A stretch of DNA of 64,000 bases from Cylicocyclus nassatus. Lineage: Eukaryota; Nematoda; Chromadorea; Rhabditida; Strongylidae. The stretch lies in NCBI GenBank assembly GCA_958299035.1, contig CATQJL010000001.1, positions 35,068,780-35,132,779 of the forward strand, read 5' to 3'. Below the pieces are notes generated by a model, which did no database searches, was not told the DNA's origin, and worked only from the letters and a program-made list of their open reading frames with translations. The translations under genes were made by a program, and so were the position numbers. Shown here in pieces: positions 20,008 to 33,000 of the stretch (positions are counted from its first letter, which is position 1; every line of letters begins with the position of its first letter).

Positions 20008-23000
20008 TTTGCATGAGTTACATATTTACTACTTATTTATCCCGAATTTTTGAAACGTTGGCTAGATTGCTGTTAATTATAGGTGTATAGGGCGGTCACT
20101 ACTCAGCTTTTTTTGCAGTTTGTTGAACTACCGCAAAAATGATGAATAAATATTCGCAAATTCAAATAGTGCATACGAACTTCCAACACCCATCTACATA
20201 TGCCGCGCAAATTTGTCGAAATTGTAGAACCCACTTTGATAAAAGGCTTCCGCCAATCTCAATGAATTGCTTGGCATTGAGCTGATAAAGAAAAAAATGT
20301 TGCTTTGTAAATACGAGCACCTTAGCAGTTGTCTAGAAAAAATATTATTATGTTGAAACGAAGAAGAAGACCACTTAGTTTGATGTATCTTAGAAGTTTG
20401 CCATAAAGAAATTATACTTTTTTTCCGACTACCTTTTTTGACTAAGCCAAGTTTGTGTTGAATCAAGTGTCTCGCTATAGCCATATGTTTTCCGTACAAT
20501 AGAAAACAGCAAAGTCAATTATATTGTTATTTTTCATCAAAAATCATAACATTTTATGGAACGCCTCATTTGTAAAAACTCTCTCAGCTAATTAGAGGTA
20601 GGAAAAAACTTAGCGTTTCCTATACTAAATAAAAAAGTCGTTTACTACAAGCTTGCCAAAAAGTCTCAAGCCCCTTCTTTTCGGTAACGAGGCAAATGTC
20701 TCTAATCAGAAGGAACTATCCCCGTGCAAGTTACTAATCGGAAATCTTTTTATTTTCCTGGATTCACCCACGTTATCCTTTGGGGCATACTCTACTCAAG
20801 GAAATTCATCCAAGTTAGATATGGTATGATAACGTGAAAAAGTAGGAGCAGAATTGCTGAAATTGCTGGTGAACCCGCATACTAAACGCGCTCAACATAC
20901 TTCGCCTTTAATGCTACTAACAATTCGTAGAATCTCCTTTATAACCGTAATCTTTGCCGGTGTTTAAATGACTGAAAACTATTTGAGCTTTCACCAGCTT
21001 TTCATAAATATAAAAAGTGCCAAGCACCGATTTTGAATGCTTTTTGCTTACTAAGACACCGAATGATGTCAATTGCTTGTTGCTGATCAAGGCCAGTGCT
21101 TCATGATTCTGTATAATTTTACGGACCTGACACTGAAAACTCGAAGAAAGGGCATTAATAAAGAGATTGCCATTGCACGACTTACTTTATGCAAAAGTGA
21201 ATATCACTATCCTTTTACTGTATGTTCGGTAGCGCAGGCGACAGACATGACGGAGTGATGGAACAGTAAAATAAATGGCAGATTAATTTCTGAGAATGCC
21301 AACTTGTACACTTTCTTCCGTCAGTTCGTCGGTTGTTTCTTAAAAATTGGGAGAATGCGTCTATAATCAAAGAAAATATAAGGCCCTTCAAACTGTTTCA
21401 CTCCATTAGGAAGAGCCGCTATCCTTAAGTTCGGTACGTACGCTTTTGAACATCTTTATGAGAGCATTGGCGAGGCAGGCGATAACCACTAATTCCCCAT
21501 ATTTCATCCTATTACACATGCAGAAAACTGAGTTTTGAATTCTAGCAATAGTGAAAGTCTCCTGTTACCACTTTCTTGTGAGTAAGTTTAGAAGTTCGCA
21601 ACATTCAACTTACTTACCATATGGTTTTACTACCAAAAAACTGAAAATAGAGCCGACTGCCCTTTTCCTTACTTCGAGAGTCCCAATATGTTGCTCTCGT
21701 CACTTTAGCCGAAGTCAAGGGTCAACATATGCATCTTAGAGCCAATTTGTTCGTGTCTGATAGCGCAAAAACGGTTACTGTCCACATATTACCATGATTG
21801 CATTAGCGAAAGTTTTGCAAGAGCATGCACAGTGCTAATCTGTCTCCACGTCTGGACCATCTCTGGTCACCAAACCGGGATAAGGGGGGGGGGGGGACTT
21901 GGCGTAACAGGGATAAGGAAGCCTCGTGTAGAAGAAATTTTCGCGTTATGCTGAAAAGGACCCGGGAAACCGAGTATACCGGCTAGTACTTCAATACCGA
22001 CATGTTAAGTCAATCGATTACCGAGAAAGTGGAAAATTGAAGTGTCGATATTTCAGTCAATTTCAAAACTGAAGAACTGCAGATCGAAAATTTGCTCATT
22101 TCAATAATTTGTAAAAGATTTACAGATAATGACGATCAATGACACAGCATGGCGGTTTTAGCTATCGCTATGTACATGACTGCTAAAGTCGCAGCCGAGT
22201 AAGCAAGGATGGCTCTAGTTTCTTTTTTCCGTAGCGCAGAAAGCTTGCGCTCAAGCTGACAATTTTTTGAAAGAATATGTCTAACAGATTAATTATTTCC
22301 ATATTCTAAACGTGTAAGCAATTGCGATTGATTTTTTTAAAATTAAAAATGGCCCAAAATCCCCTGAATTCGCAATCAAAGTTTAATGTAAAGGGACGAG
22401 TGCGCTTTTGTCGTGCACTCTTTCGCAAGCAAGATTTAAAGGATTCCTTGTAGTTTTGGACAATGGTTTAGATTTCAAAACAGCCCTGATAGTATGCCAG
22501 ACAGTCTTATGCATGGGAGAGCGCGGACATCGCTGCGTCTGGTGCAGTAGCCCCTCATTTCTAAACTGAATATTTTTTACTACAAAAATAAAAGAATACG
22601 CAGGGCTTACCTTATATTTTTTGCAAGCTGCATTGCAAACCTTTCTAATCTTTAGGATCCCAACTTCTATTACAGCACAAAGGTGTTGTTTGCAATGGTT
22701 GCTATTCCATCTATTCTACATCGAGTAGATTTGATGGGCATATACAGAGTGCGTCAAAATTACCGACGCTGTTTGCTTGGGTACCAGAAGGATACTAGAA
22801 GTGCTTGAGGATTCAGGTATGCAACTGTTTCTACCAACAATAGCTATCGGGGTGTCTGCCAAAATGAACGATAGCTGGAAAAGCATATTGTACTCCTGCG
22901 GGTCAATATACCGCGCATAAAGTTTTATTTTTTGAAGTATGCTCTTTACTGGATTGAAAATGGTGTCGAAATGGTAAAGATTAAGGCCCTCAAGCTCCCA

Positions 23001-24131
23001 GCGTTTTTTCGAATTCCTAAATGCCATCATAGCGCAGATATAGAATCTGAAAAATATTTGACCTAGGCAACGCATATGGCTGGCACAATCTATCGTTCAT
23101 GTTGGCTGCCCCCTCGCTATCGTAATGCAATATTCAAATCAAAATTTGTCTGCTTTATATTTCGGCAAAAGCACAATTTCCCTCGTCAGCTTAAGTGTAT
23201 TTTGTACGGAATCGTGAGTTTGAGAATTTATATAAGACATTTTTGAGAACCTTATCTCTTGTTTGTAAGTGCGTGGAAGTAGAGCAATCCTTCGCCTCTA
23301 ATACTGCCAAGTACGAAGATTTGAAGATGTAGAAGAGGATTTTTCAATTATATACGTAGTTGAAAAGCAGCATACCGAAAATTGGTGTAGTTTCGGCCTT
23401 CCTGAGTGCGCCATCAGAAAATGTATTCTAAATTAGAGTTGAAACCGTTCTGACTAATCACTCATGATAGATACTCTTCTACATATCTCACAATTAGAGG
23501 CTTGTTTTATATTTGAAGGTTTTGCATGTCTGGGACGTCATAATCGATTTCGAACATGAGGTCGTTGCTCGTACGCAGGTATTTTTCGCAAACACGTGTA
23601 TTATTTGTGGAGGAACATCTGCATATGCAATGAGGGCTATGGTATAATGCAAATTGCGCTTTACAATTTCATCTCAGAGAAGTCTAGAAAGGTTCTGAGT
23701 TCATTCAGAGTTTTGTGTTCACAGAGCAAATCTTGATGGTATAAAAATTCCGTTCCGATTCTTTTAGTTTCCGCGTTCCTAAATAGAGTTTTTTCTGAAT
23801 TTTTTAAATGTTTTTTGTAAAGATTGCTTAATACCTCCTATGCACGATTTGACCATGTGTTTCTGAGCGTTTTCTTCGGGGGACTGTTTGTAAGTGGCGC
23901 TGTAATTTTGGCGCACCAAAATATTGGCGCCCTTACGGTGCGGTGATTGGGTGGTAAAAGTTGCTCTTGAACAGTTAAGGGACATTCAAAAAATCGTGAC
24001 GATGCGCGTGACGATGCGCGCAACACGCACGCACCGCAACGCCGGCAACCTCATTTTCTGGTTCTCATCTTTACTCGAATGGTCTGCTTACGTATGGATA
24101 TTATTTAGACACAGGAAGACTGAGTTAAGGT

Positions 24132-24245
24132 AGGCCTCTTCGTATGAGCGTTTTATGCTCCTGTGGGCACAAAGGCCAGTCAAATCCGAGGCCTCTTCGT
24201 ATGAGCGTTTTATGCTCCTGTGGGCACAAAGGCCAGTCAAATCCG
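24132..24245. repeat. 57-bp tandem duplication private to right arm
   Basis: Two exact consecutive copies (24132-24188 and 24189-24245) of a unit that begins aggcctcttcgtatgagcg and ends gtcaaatccg. The left arm (about 6143-6199) has only one. It is a recent change after arm formation. Confidence 0.9.
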
Positions 24246-24903
24246 TTTGATTGAGCATTTTTGTCCAAGGGTTACAATTTATCAAAAGTTATTCGAGGAA
24301 AGAAGTCAAGAGAAGCAGATTTACTGCTTTCTATTGTTTGCTCAAAAAACATAACTACAGTACCATTACCGCCGCCGCTAAAAACAGCGGATTAAGCGCA
24401 ATATTGTTTCGGAAAAGCCGTAACAACGTAACTTCCTAAAAAATCATTTTCAAGCAGAAGAAGACACATATTAAGAATTAGAGTCCTTCGCTCTATCTAA
24501 TACCATTTTTTCGAAAACACAATTTTTTTCATTTTTCCGATGACGTCACGAAACGTCCACGGTCCTGGGGTTTTTGGCTTAGAAATCGCTGTATAGCTCG
24601 CTTCAATGAGATTTTCTGGTGCAAGTTATTGATAAAAAAATTTTTGGCTGGGCGAAAAGTTCAGATTTTGCGTAACTCGAAAAATCTGTATTCATGGGCA
24701 AATTATTCAATGCTGTTAGTAAAGCAACAAATCTTCTAAAAGGCCTACTTGGAATTACCCACTTGTGCTGTTTTCCCTGCAATATATAGGAGCCCAAATC
24801 AGGTTGCTCATGCTCTGAATTCGATGTGAGACTATCTTCAAAAGACCATGCCTCAAGGATGGGCGTGGTAACGTGCCAACATTTTTTGTACAGTGATAGC
24901 GTA

Positions 24904-25142
24904 CAGTCGGTTTCATCCCGGATTAGGCGAGACATTCTACTGGAGCAGCGCATGCGCATCGCTGGAGGCTTTGCGAGCGCATAGCGCTGGCATTTTGCCA
25001 AACAAAGACCAAGGAGATTGAAGAGACGCAGACATGGGTTCTCAGCACGATAGGATATACTGTAGCTGCGAAACGGCGCGAGCTATTGCGAGGCGGACTC
25101 CCGCCAATCCAATTTCCGCCTAAAGCGGGTCGAAACTTACTG
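24904..25142. mobile_element. 239-bp Tc1/mariner-type MITE private to right arm
   Basis: TIRs start CAGTCGGTTTCATCCCG and, from the other end, CAGTAAGTTTCGACCCG, with TA at 24902-24903 and 25143-25144. The left arm (about 5505-5520) has the empty site with a single TA. The interior is GC-richer than its surroundings and has no intact transposase. Confidence 0.88.
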
Positions 25143-25328
25143 TAGTCTTCTTTGCTTATTAAGTATTTGCATGCGTATGTGTGCTTTCTGGTGGAACCAA
25201 TCACAGCGAGATGAACTGAAAACTGCAGAATCACACATTAGGGATTTTTGACCGTTTCCTGAAATCTCACCAAACGCCACAAATTTTATAGATTCGAAAT
25301 CTAACGCAATAAGCTCTCCAAAAATATA

Positions 25329-26008
25329 CAGGGTGTCCCAAAAATGTTAACACTGTTTGATCGTTAATAACTCCCCTTGCTTTCAAGTATTTCGCCGAGC
25401 ATTGGGTACCATTCTGTAGAGCGAGGATAAATTAGATTTGCAGTATGGAGCGAATCATCTAACTCTCCTCGTTACTGTAGAATTACGGTAGGAATTTTGA
25501 CAAGGATTTTAGGCTATCAAAGGCCATTTTCTGCTTCGAAACACAGCCAAACAAGCCAAAATCTCTTGTGCTATGGTAGTGAAAACCGCTGATTTCGGAC
25601 ATGAAATTTCCATTTTATTATGAAACTTCTTTTTTAAAGTTATCCTAGGTAAAGTGTAATAAATGACTTCCCAGCATGTGTCAAAAATGTGATTACACCG
25701 TTAAAAAAGCTGGAAACACTCGTAAAAAGTTGTATAGTAAAATCAGCATGCGCGAAAACCCTAGTACACGATTCTTCAGATTTTTTAGAAAAAAATTTTG
25801 TCAGAGGGCATATTTCACAACGGTCCCACCATGCTGGAATTTCTTACCATAATCTTGCCGTAACGAAGAGCGAACGGTGATTCGCTCCATACTGCAAATC
25901 TAAGTTGAACCTCGCTCTACAGAATGGAGCCTCAAGCTCGGCGAAGCTCTTGAAAGCAAGGGAGTTATTAACGATCAAACAGTGTTAACATTTTTTTGGG
26001 ACACCCTG
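25329..26008. mobile_element. Tc1/mariner-type MITE, right-arm copy
   Basis: Mirror of 4716-5330, with the same CAGGGTGTCCC termini and TA flanks. It is the longer copy and keeps a gagcgaa-containing inner block lost on the left. Confidence 0.85.
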
Positions 26009-27419
26009 TATATTGGTCCCTCTATGATCACAGAAAAATGAGCTGATTGATTATATGCGCCTATTTGGTCGTCCGCTTGGGTGCACCTGCACCCCGCTGC
26101 GGCGAAGCATGCTCGCACCTCGCAGATGCAAAGGTGCGAAGAATATGTTGCGGACAATTAGACCATCTATCAACTCTATAGAACAACTTATCACAACTAG
26201 GGCTTACGGAAAGCTAAAAATTTACGGTTATACTCCCAAGAGATCTTAGAATACAATTACATCAATGGAAACAGCCTAGCTTCGTTTGCTAAATCATGAA
26301 AATTTCGTGTCCTCGATTTCCAGATAAAGAAAAAATACGGGAACGATACAAATAAGTATCTAATGTGGATGGCAATTTTTGTGAGCAAGGTGGAGATCCG
26401 TAGGACTTGTTTAAACAAAGATATGAATTTTTCGCGATTTTTTGAATCTTAGTACGACTCAGATTTTGGGTGCAAACTTACGGTGAATCGTAACTGCTGC
26501 AAACTTTTGCATACCATGTTGTAGAGCTTGCTTTGCTCTGTCGAATGGTACCTCTGTCCGATGTATGTGAATTAAGTTTCGAGAAATAGAGATCTCGTCT
26601 GAAAATGTCCCAGAACTTTTGAGCCACCTAATAAAAAATCACTGGAAATCCAACAATGCAAAGTAAGGATTGGAACCAAATTATTTTGAGCAGTGCTTTG
26701 CATAGAGGACTAATGTAGGGTGGTCAATCTTACCTACATGTATCTAGGCCAATCTGCTTTCTTCTATTGTAGCTCAACAGCCGGTAGCGTTATCTTTCCG
26801 GTAATCAAATTAATGGCAAATATTTTCGTACGCTTGGGGGCCCAATGTTTGACCTTGCGCACGCGATTCCATTGTTTCCATGCATAGAATCGAGAACAAT
26901 GCCAATCATCGGGCACCAAACACCTCTTCATCAGCCCCCCCCCCCCCCCCGGTATGGTCGGCCGGCCATTCACAATGTGCTCAAACGATATTTGTTAATC
27001 CCATGAAATGCAGCACATCAAGCGCAACTGAATGAATTTGCGAGATGAGGGAGGGCAGAAGAGAAGTGGATGCTGCGCAGAGGTTTTTTTTCCTGCTCTC
27101 GAGTTTGTTCTTTTCGCAATCGCTAGATCGGGCGGTCGAGGAGGTGAAAAAAAAAACCAATGAAAGTGCTTACGAACAACAAGGGCATTATCTTGCCATC
27201 TGTTGTTTTCAACGAGCCTATGTACGCAGAAATGACCCTTGGAAAGACTAAAGGAGACCTATCCCGTTGAGGAGCGGTATTTATCAATTTCTCGCACATC
27301 CTTTCATACCTGTTCGGGGACCTGAGTGAGACCACTGTCAAGTCCGATTTGTTCGGGTCCTCAAGCAGAGGAAAGACAAGACGTGACAAACTGAAATGAA
27401 ATGTATACTATTGGTCGCG

Positions 27420-27752
27420 CCTTTGAACACTGATTCCGAATCTGCTTTCTTTTTTCTGCGAACAACTTTCTGAAAGAAGTTAAGATCATTTAGCTCAAAT
27501 TTTTCAACCCAGTGGCGTAAAATCAGCGTGTACAAAAACACTTCTGCTGATTTTTACTGATTGCGATTTACTGATTATAGTCAATATAGGTGATACAAAT
27601 TTGATCACCCACTTGCAGGCGTTTTTGACAGGATTTCACCTTTTTTGCCTTTTTTTCTTAAGATTTGACAGTTTTAGACTTCCGAAAGCTTATGACTTCT
27701 TCCGAAAAGTTGTTTCGTAGAAAAGAAAAGCAGATTTAAAATCAGCGTTTGA
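27420..27752. repeat. Foldback miniature element, right-arm copy
   Basis: Reverse complement of 2992-3322 with the same inverted end boxes. Confidence 0.6.
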
Positions 27753-28473
27753 ATGCGCATCTAGTAACATGCATTCCCCTTCGGGCCAGATCAGTTGCCA
27801 TTTCCTAATTAGAGTGCATTTAAAGGGTGTTCAGGCTTGGAAAATTTTCGAGTTTTGACACGTCTTTTCAGACGAACGCCTCCTTGCTGAGGATTCAAAA
27901 CACAGTCTTCAAGGCAGTGTCCTGGCAGTATTGCTCCGTGGGGGATATAGTGTGGTCGTCAACGCACTTATTTTCAGGCCCAGTCCGGCTGATTGATGTT
28001 TACCCTGCGCCGAGCAAATAGCCCTAAAACCGACGCGCGCAACCCCAGTCGGCGCGTGCTCGAACGACTTCGCAGCTGTTCAGCGCGGGACCCCATGACA
28101 GCTCCCGCAGTGTGCATGCCATTCAAAGCAAAAACTACAGGCGACAGGGTCTTCATGCCAAAGTTTCTCAACTTTCCATAGAAACTTTCGTGTGACCTGC
28201 CTTTTGGAAATTGGCTAAACGCTCCAAAAACAGTCTTTCCACCTTCAAAGCTCAAATTCGGATTCTGCGTGTCGAAATGCCCTGAAATATGCAAAACTGT
28301 AAAAGTGCAAATTGCTGGGGCACTGTCTTCAAGGAATTTGGTGTGAGCTTGTATCAGGATATGGTTATACAGGGTCTTGATCTTTTTGAATTCGCAAAAG
28401 TCCTAAAACTCAAAGACACGGCCTGCAAGGATGTTTGTTCGAGTGGGCTTACGATTCGATACAACTAACACAC

Positions 28474-28546
28474 CTGAATAACATTTGAGCGCTTGGGTGA
28501 GGGCAGTAATAGCTACAAGGAGAACAATGTGCACAGACGAAAATAT
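28474..28546 (-). pseudogene. Signal-peptide-like exon without start codon (right arm)
   Basis: Mirror copy of 2194-2266. The leader, KCYS end and GTGTGT donor-like site are unchanged, and the first codon is again ATA, so loss of the start preceded the duplication or the element was never an exon. Confidence 0.28.
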
Positions 28547-30089
28547 CTGATGAATATAATGCTAGAGTCCTGATTTGAGGGAGTTTTATACTGGTGGATG
28601 ATCCATTGTATTTGTCATGGCGCTTATTCTTATAAGAATCACACTATTCTTATAAGAATCACACTTTTTTGAAGGTTTAAGTATGCTGAGGAACCGCTGT
28701 CACGATGTCGTATGACAATTTTTTTCGGCCGATTCGAAAATTTTGAAATCAACGTGGCATCAAATCCGGTACAAGAAGCTTTAAGGCTTGCTAAGCTTCG
28801 TCTTTATTAAGAATACAGAAAAAATTTAATCTCCAGCACTTATCAAAGACACTATGATCTGCTTAGTCACAGTATGGCGCAAAATAGACCAAACTTTGAG
28901 ATAGCATCAGTGTTGCGTAGTTACTTAGGCATGGCCATTGAGAGCTGCAGAACAAGGGGTTTGATGAAACGACTACTGAACCATCGTTTACTTCACATTT
29001 GCTTTCCAGAGGGTGTAAGCTTTGAAGGGCAATACAGTGCTAAACGCTGCTATTATCCCCTCTCAATATAGCCATGATTTGCCTTTTTGTTAATGGATCT
29101 ATTTGAACTTTTGTTGCGTTGTATACATGCAAGCTTACCATCATTCATCAAAATGGCTCTCAATATCTCGTTGACTTGACACGGTGAAAAGGAGAAATTT
29201 TCAAAAAGGCCTTAATCAGGCTGGACACTACTATAAATACACTCGGTTTTTTCAGCCACCATTGCATTTCTTGCATTCCTTGACTCTAAAAGAAAATTAA
29301 ACCCTAAAATGGATAAACAAACACCTGAATTTTTTCACTCTCAAAAGCTCTTGAAGTCAATCTGCTTCAATAAACAGCTGGTTTGAGTTTACGAGCTCTT
29401 ATACACGCCAAGCAGAAGTCTCGAAAGCTTCTGAGCTTTCTTGATAAAAGAGGTGAAGAACGCTCTTATAAACTTTGCGTAATCGCTGATATTGACGGAC
29501 AGCTCCACACCAAAGGGTAACCATATTTCCACAAAACTCGATGTTCTATATTTAGGAAGTGCTGAGGTTGATTTATTATATCGCCTAATTGATGATGCGG
29601 TCCTGCTAAAACTCTCAGAATGTTGTGATGCAATCGCCTTTAGATTTAAATTACTTTTCGTGAAATTCTCTGTGAGCAGAGAATGGACATATTCTCAATC
29701 CCCTCTCTGATTTGAACTAGGTTTTGCGAGTTAGTTAAGAGTAACTAAGATTTTGAAATTTGGAGGATTCTCCAATGTGACCTGGTGGTCTGAATTGTAA
29801 TTGGGCAGGGTGCTCCGATCACTTCTTGAAGTACGACAATTGTAGATCCAAAATGCCCAGTGCACCAATTTTTTTCTAACTGTGCACACAACTTCATTTT
29901 CGTACGAGTTTAAGAAATCAAGCCCTGGGATGTACGAGCATGGCATCCTCCCCCGGTGATCTTAGAGCCTGTCCTTCAACATCAACATTTAAGCAAAGTC
30001 TATATGTGCGTCCTTCACCTTAATTATAAAGAAACAAGAAGAAGAAATAGTGAAATTTAGGTTTATGCTCAATCTACTGTTCGGGGAAA

Positions 30090-30440
30090 TTTCATGAAAA
30101 GTACTTGAAAATTTGAAGGCGCGATTGCATCACAACAATCTGAGAGTTTTCGCAAAATCGCATCATCAATAGGCAAGGCAATAAATTAAGCCCAGCACTT
30201 CCTGAATATTAAACATCGAGTTTTGTAGAAAAGCGTCTTTTGCAGCTGTCCGTCAAAAGTGATTACGCGAAGTTTCTAACATAAGAGGTTCTTCACCTCA
30301 TAAGAAAGCTCACGAGACTTCTGCGTGGCATGTAAAAAGTTCTAAACTCTGCAAATCAGCTTTTCGTCAAAGCAGATTGACTCTCAATGCTGTCAAAAGC
30401 AAAAACTTCATGTGATTGTTCATCTTCGATTACGACAAGA
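30090..30440 (+). repeat. Third, diverged copy of arm-edge sequence
   Basis: Colinear with left-arm 1060-1430 in the same orientation. Shared blocks are gcgattgcatcacaac, aacatcgagttttgt, cagctgtccgtca, gattacgc and agcagattgact, separated by indels and substitutions. It is inverted relative to the adjacent right-arm copy at about 29300-29700. It is clearly older than the arm duplication. No gene is seen in 30003-30090. Confidence 0.85.
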
Positions 30441-30442
30441 GG

Positions 30443-31360
30443 TCGGAGATGCTGCATATGTTTCACACTACGATGTAGCCGTACAAAAAATATGAGAGTC
30501 AAAGAAGCAATGATGGTTGAATCAAGCAAACGGATCTATAAAATCGTTTAGTTTGAAGCAGTGGCTCGACAAACTCCACAAAATTTTTTGCTTTTCCTGG
30601 GCGAATCGACGCTAATCCCGAAAATTGAACTTACATAGTACGGAAATGGTGCAAACCAGCCTTTTCCAAGGCCCATCATACTCAGAGTTTACAAACTAAA
30701 GACGACTCGATCGCGTCAAGACTTGAAAGCAAGGGATGGGAGGAAGTGGCTCGAGGGGAGGGGGGAAGGAGACATCATACGCACTGTATTACCTTCTGGT
30801 TTCACAAAATCAATTTGCTATCATTTGTTTATCAAGACTTCAAATACCAGGTTTTCCCAAAAGTTCTTGCGCCGCATTTTCAAAAAAAAAACATAACTTC
30901 TTCGTATCTCAATGGATTCCTTTAAAGAGAACTACATATGAAAGCACGAATCAAGCTCTTTACAGGATTTTTTGAAAATGCGAAGCAAGACAGCCTTATG
31001 TACAAGAAACAAGTTTTTGCATAGTCTTGTAGTTCAAATAAACCACTACCTGAATTTTCGCAACACTTATTTGGAAGAGCAATGGGGGTGAGGAAGAGGA
31101 CGAGAATACAGCTGTTTTGAGGGTTGATGGAAGATGGGGAGAGGAATTAGTGGCCTGAAAATGCTCAAAAGCATGCTAGTATCCCACGTCACAAGTCTGT
31201 TGAAGCGATATTTTCGAGGTTCTTGATACATCCCTGGTGGACTTCGCATTGGAACATATTTAGAACTTAAATTTTTTCATAATTCCGTAGGTCGAACTTT
31301 CTGCAAATGATCGCAGGATAACTTGTAAAGTCCAATAATTTATCGAATATAATACAACTC
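30443..31360. other. No supported gene; possible mariner-like end
   Basis: A short G-rich patch lies at 30735-30768. AGGTTTTCCCAAAAGTTCTTG after TACC at about 30847 resembles a mariner terminal sequence, and a complementary gaaaatgcg/cgcattttc pair encloses 30870-30981. Nothing else is recognisable. Confidence 0.4.
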
Positions 31361-31369
31361 ATAATTCGT

Positions 31370-31960
31370 CAAAAAAGTCGCCGGACTGCGGCGCACTCCG
31401 CCACACTTCGCCGCAGCCCGCTAGAGTGCGGCAGAGTGCGCCGGAGTGCGGCAGAGTGCGCCACACTTCGCCGCAGTGCGCCGAAATGATCGTCAATTTA
31501 GCCATATCTCGCTTCAGAATGGACGAATTCTGAATCCGAGGAATCGTTCGATTCAGCTCGGCGAGACGCATCATCTTATATATGAAGCTGAACGTCTGTT
31601 TGTCTGTTTGTCTGTACGTATGCTCCGAATAGAAAATTCCACTTCTGAACCGATCCGGACCAAACTTGGTACACATACACTTCGGGTCCCGGCGGGTGTC
31701 ATAGGCGACTTTTCGTCATCGATCGATATCGATTTTATCGATTTTTTGCAGAGTTCACCTACGGGGCCGGGAGTTGGCCCAGGGGGGTAAGTGAGCATGG
31801 GGATTCCGAATACAATATTAGTTTGCAGAATTATCGATTACTTTTATCGATTTTTATTGATTTTTTTGCAGAGTTTACTTACGGGGCTGGTGGCACAAGG
31901 GGAAGGTAAGTGAGCATGGGGATTTCGAATACAATATTAGTTTTCAGAATTATCGATCAT
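31370..31960. repeat. GC-rich reiterated block followed by TCTGT-bearing interspersed repeat
   Basis: 31376-31490 is built from reiterated gtgcggc, gcgccac and cttcgccgc words. It is followed by cagctcggcgagacgcatcatc, then tatatatgaag with a gtctgtttgtctg run, and then two imperfect copies of an atcgat...ttttgcagagtt...acggggc...gtaagtgagcatgggga segment (about 31740-31808 and 31850-31923). A shorter relative is at 60127-60205, and the 3' half is related to 50750-51060 and 55330-55960. Such TCTGT-rich sequences occur in non-autonomous elements; the class is not settled. Confidence 0.6.
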
Positions 31961-31983
31961 TATTTTGGTTGAATTCAGTGTGC

Positions 31984-32030
31984 TGATAGCAGTATTACCA
32001 TTGATCTGTCGCTGATGACACAAGACAGTA
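31984..32030 (+). mobile_element. Fragment matching start of the BEL/Pao LTR at 62611
   Basis: TGATAGCAGTATTACC and then cattgatctgtcgctgatga match TGACAGTACTGCC and cattgatttgtcgctgatga at 62611-62647. Similarity fades after about 45 bp, so this is a short relic of an LTR or of a shared upstream sequence. Confidence 0.5.
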
Positions 32031-32228
32031 TACTACAGGAGTATGGTAGAGAGCCACTTTGATCGAATTTGTTCTAAGATCTGCTCAAAATCATAATACC
32101 GCTCAGAATGTCAAAATTTCCGGGAACTTCGCGGAATTCCGGGATTTCCGCCAGAGTGCGCGATAATCCGGGAATTTCACGACATTTCAAAATCCGCGAA
32201 ACCATGCGAATCACGCAGAGTACGCAAC

Positions 32229-32870
32229 GCCATAACTTCCTTCGGAATGAATATATTCCGAATCCAGAAGCAGCATTGTGTTCAGATTGTCGAGGCAAAT
32301 ATTTTGATATACAGTATGTTCCTATATTCCATTTCCAGTTTTCTCGAATTTTTTCTGTGGAGGTCCTTTCGCAAGGATGTAACGCAACGTCTGTGTAACA
32401 TAAAAGATTCCAGTAAGCACTATTCGATAGTACTGTCCTTGTAGGTTATCGTGCGTTCAAGAGTTGCTGCAGCCTGTCTTCCAAAAGAGATAGAAGCGTT
32501 GGTGAATTTTGGAAAAATCACGCGTTTCTAAATTCTACTCGCCGTAACTTCCTTCGGAATGAACATATTCTGAATCCGAAGAAAGCTTTGTGCTCAGTTT
32601 ATTAAGGCAAGTCTTCGGATATACAGCATACCCTTGATATTCCGATTTCAATATTCTCGAATCTTTCTGTAGACGTCTTTTCGCGAAGGTGTAAAGCAGC
32701 GCGCATTGCCCCTAGTAGACTCCAGCAAGGACCTTTCGATAGTACTTTTTCTGTAGATTACGTAGCGCTAAAAAGTAGTCACAGGCATTTTTCCAATGGA
32801 GGTAGAAAGGCTGGTAAATCGTAAAAAAAATCTTGTTGTCCCAAATTCTACTCGGCGCAACCCTAGAATA
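32229..32870. repeat. Tandem duplication of about 312-bp unit, diverged
   Basis: cataacttccttcggaatga at 32231 recurs as cgtaacttccttcggaatga at 32543. Subsequent blocks (ttcgatagtact, gatatacagtat, ctcgaatttttctgt/ctcgaatctttctgt and the final cgcgtttctaaattctactcg/cccaaattctactcgg) keep the same order. Upstream, 32108-32225 carries ccggga/cgggat microrepeats. No coding is seen. Confidence 0.8.
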
Positions 32871-33000
32871 CGAGGCTATCTTGCTAAGCAGATGTGAGTT
32901 TTGTAATCACCAGGTCGGATAACCCTTATGAACAAGTTTTCCGAGATGTTCGGGTGATTTCATTTTTTCTTGTCTGACACTCTGGCCCGTAGTAAAGCTC

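Larger units (their letters stand above)
17778..30002 (-). repeat. Right arm of giant inverted duplication
   Basis: Reverse complement of 735-16874, without the LINE and the 275-bp element, but with its own 239-bp TIR element (24904-25142) and a 57-bp tandem duplication (24132-24245). Homology ends at about 30003, opposite the TA at 734-735 of the left arm. The scattered single-base differences and homopolymer length changes (for example the poly-C run at about 26937) show that the arms have begun to diverge. Confidence 0.95.

Noticed and set aside
735..30002. Treating the palindrome purely as an assembly artefact
   Set aside because: Private insertions with exact target duplications in both arms, a unique spacer and coding differences between the defensin copies argue for two real copies, though long reads are still the decisive test.
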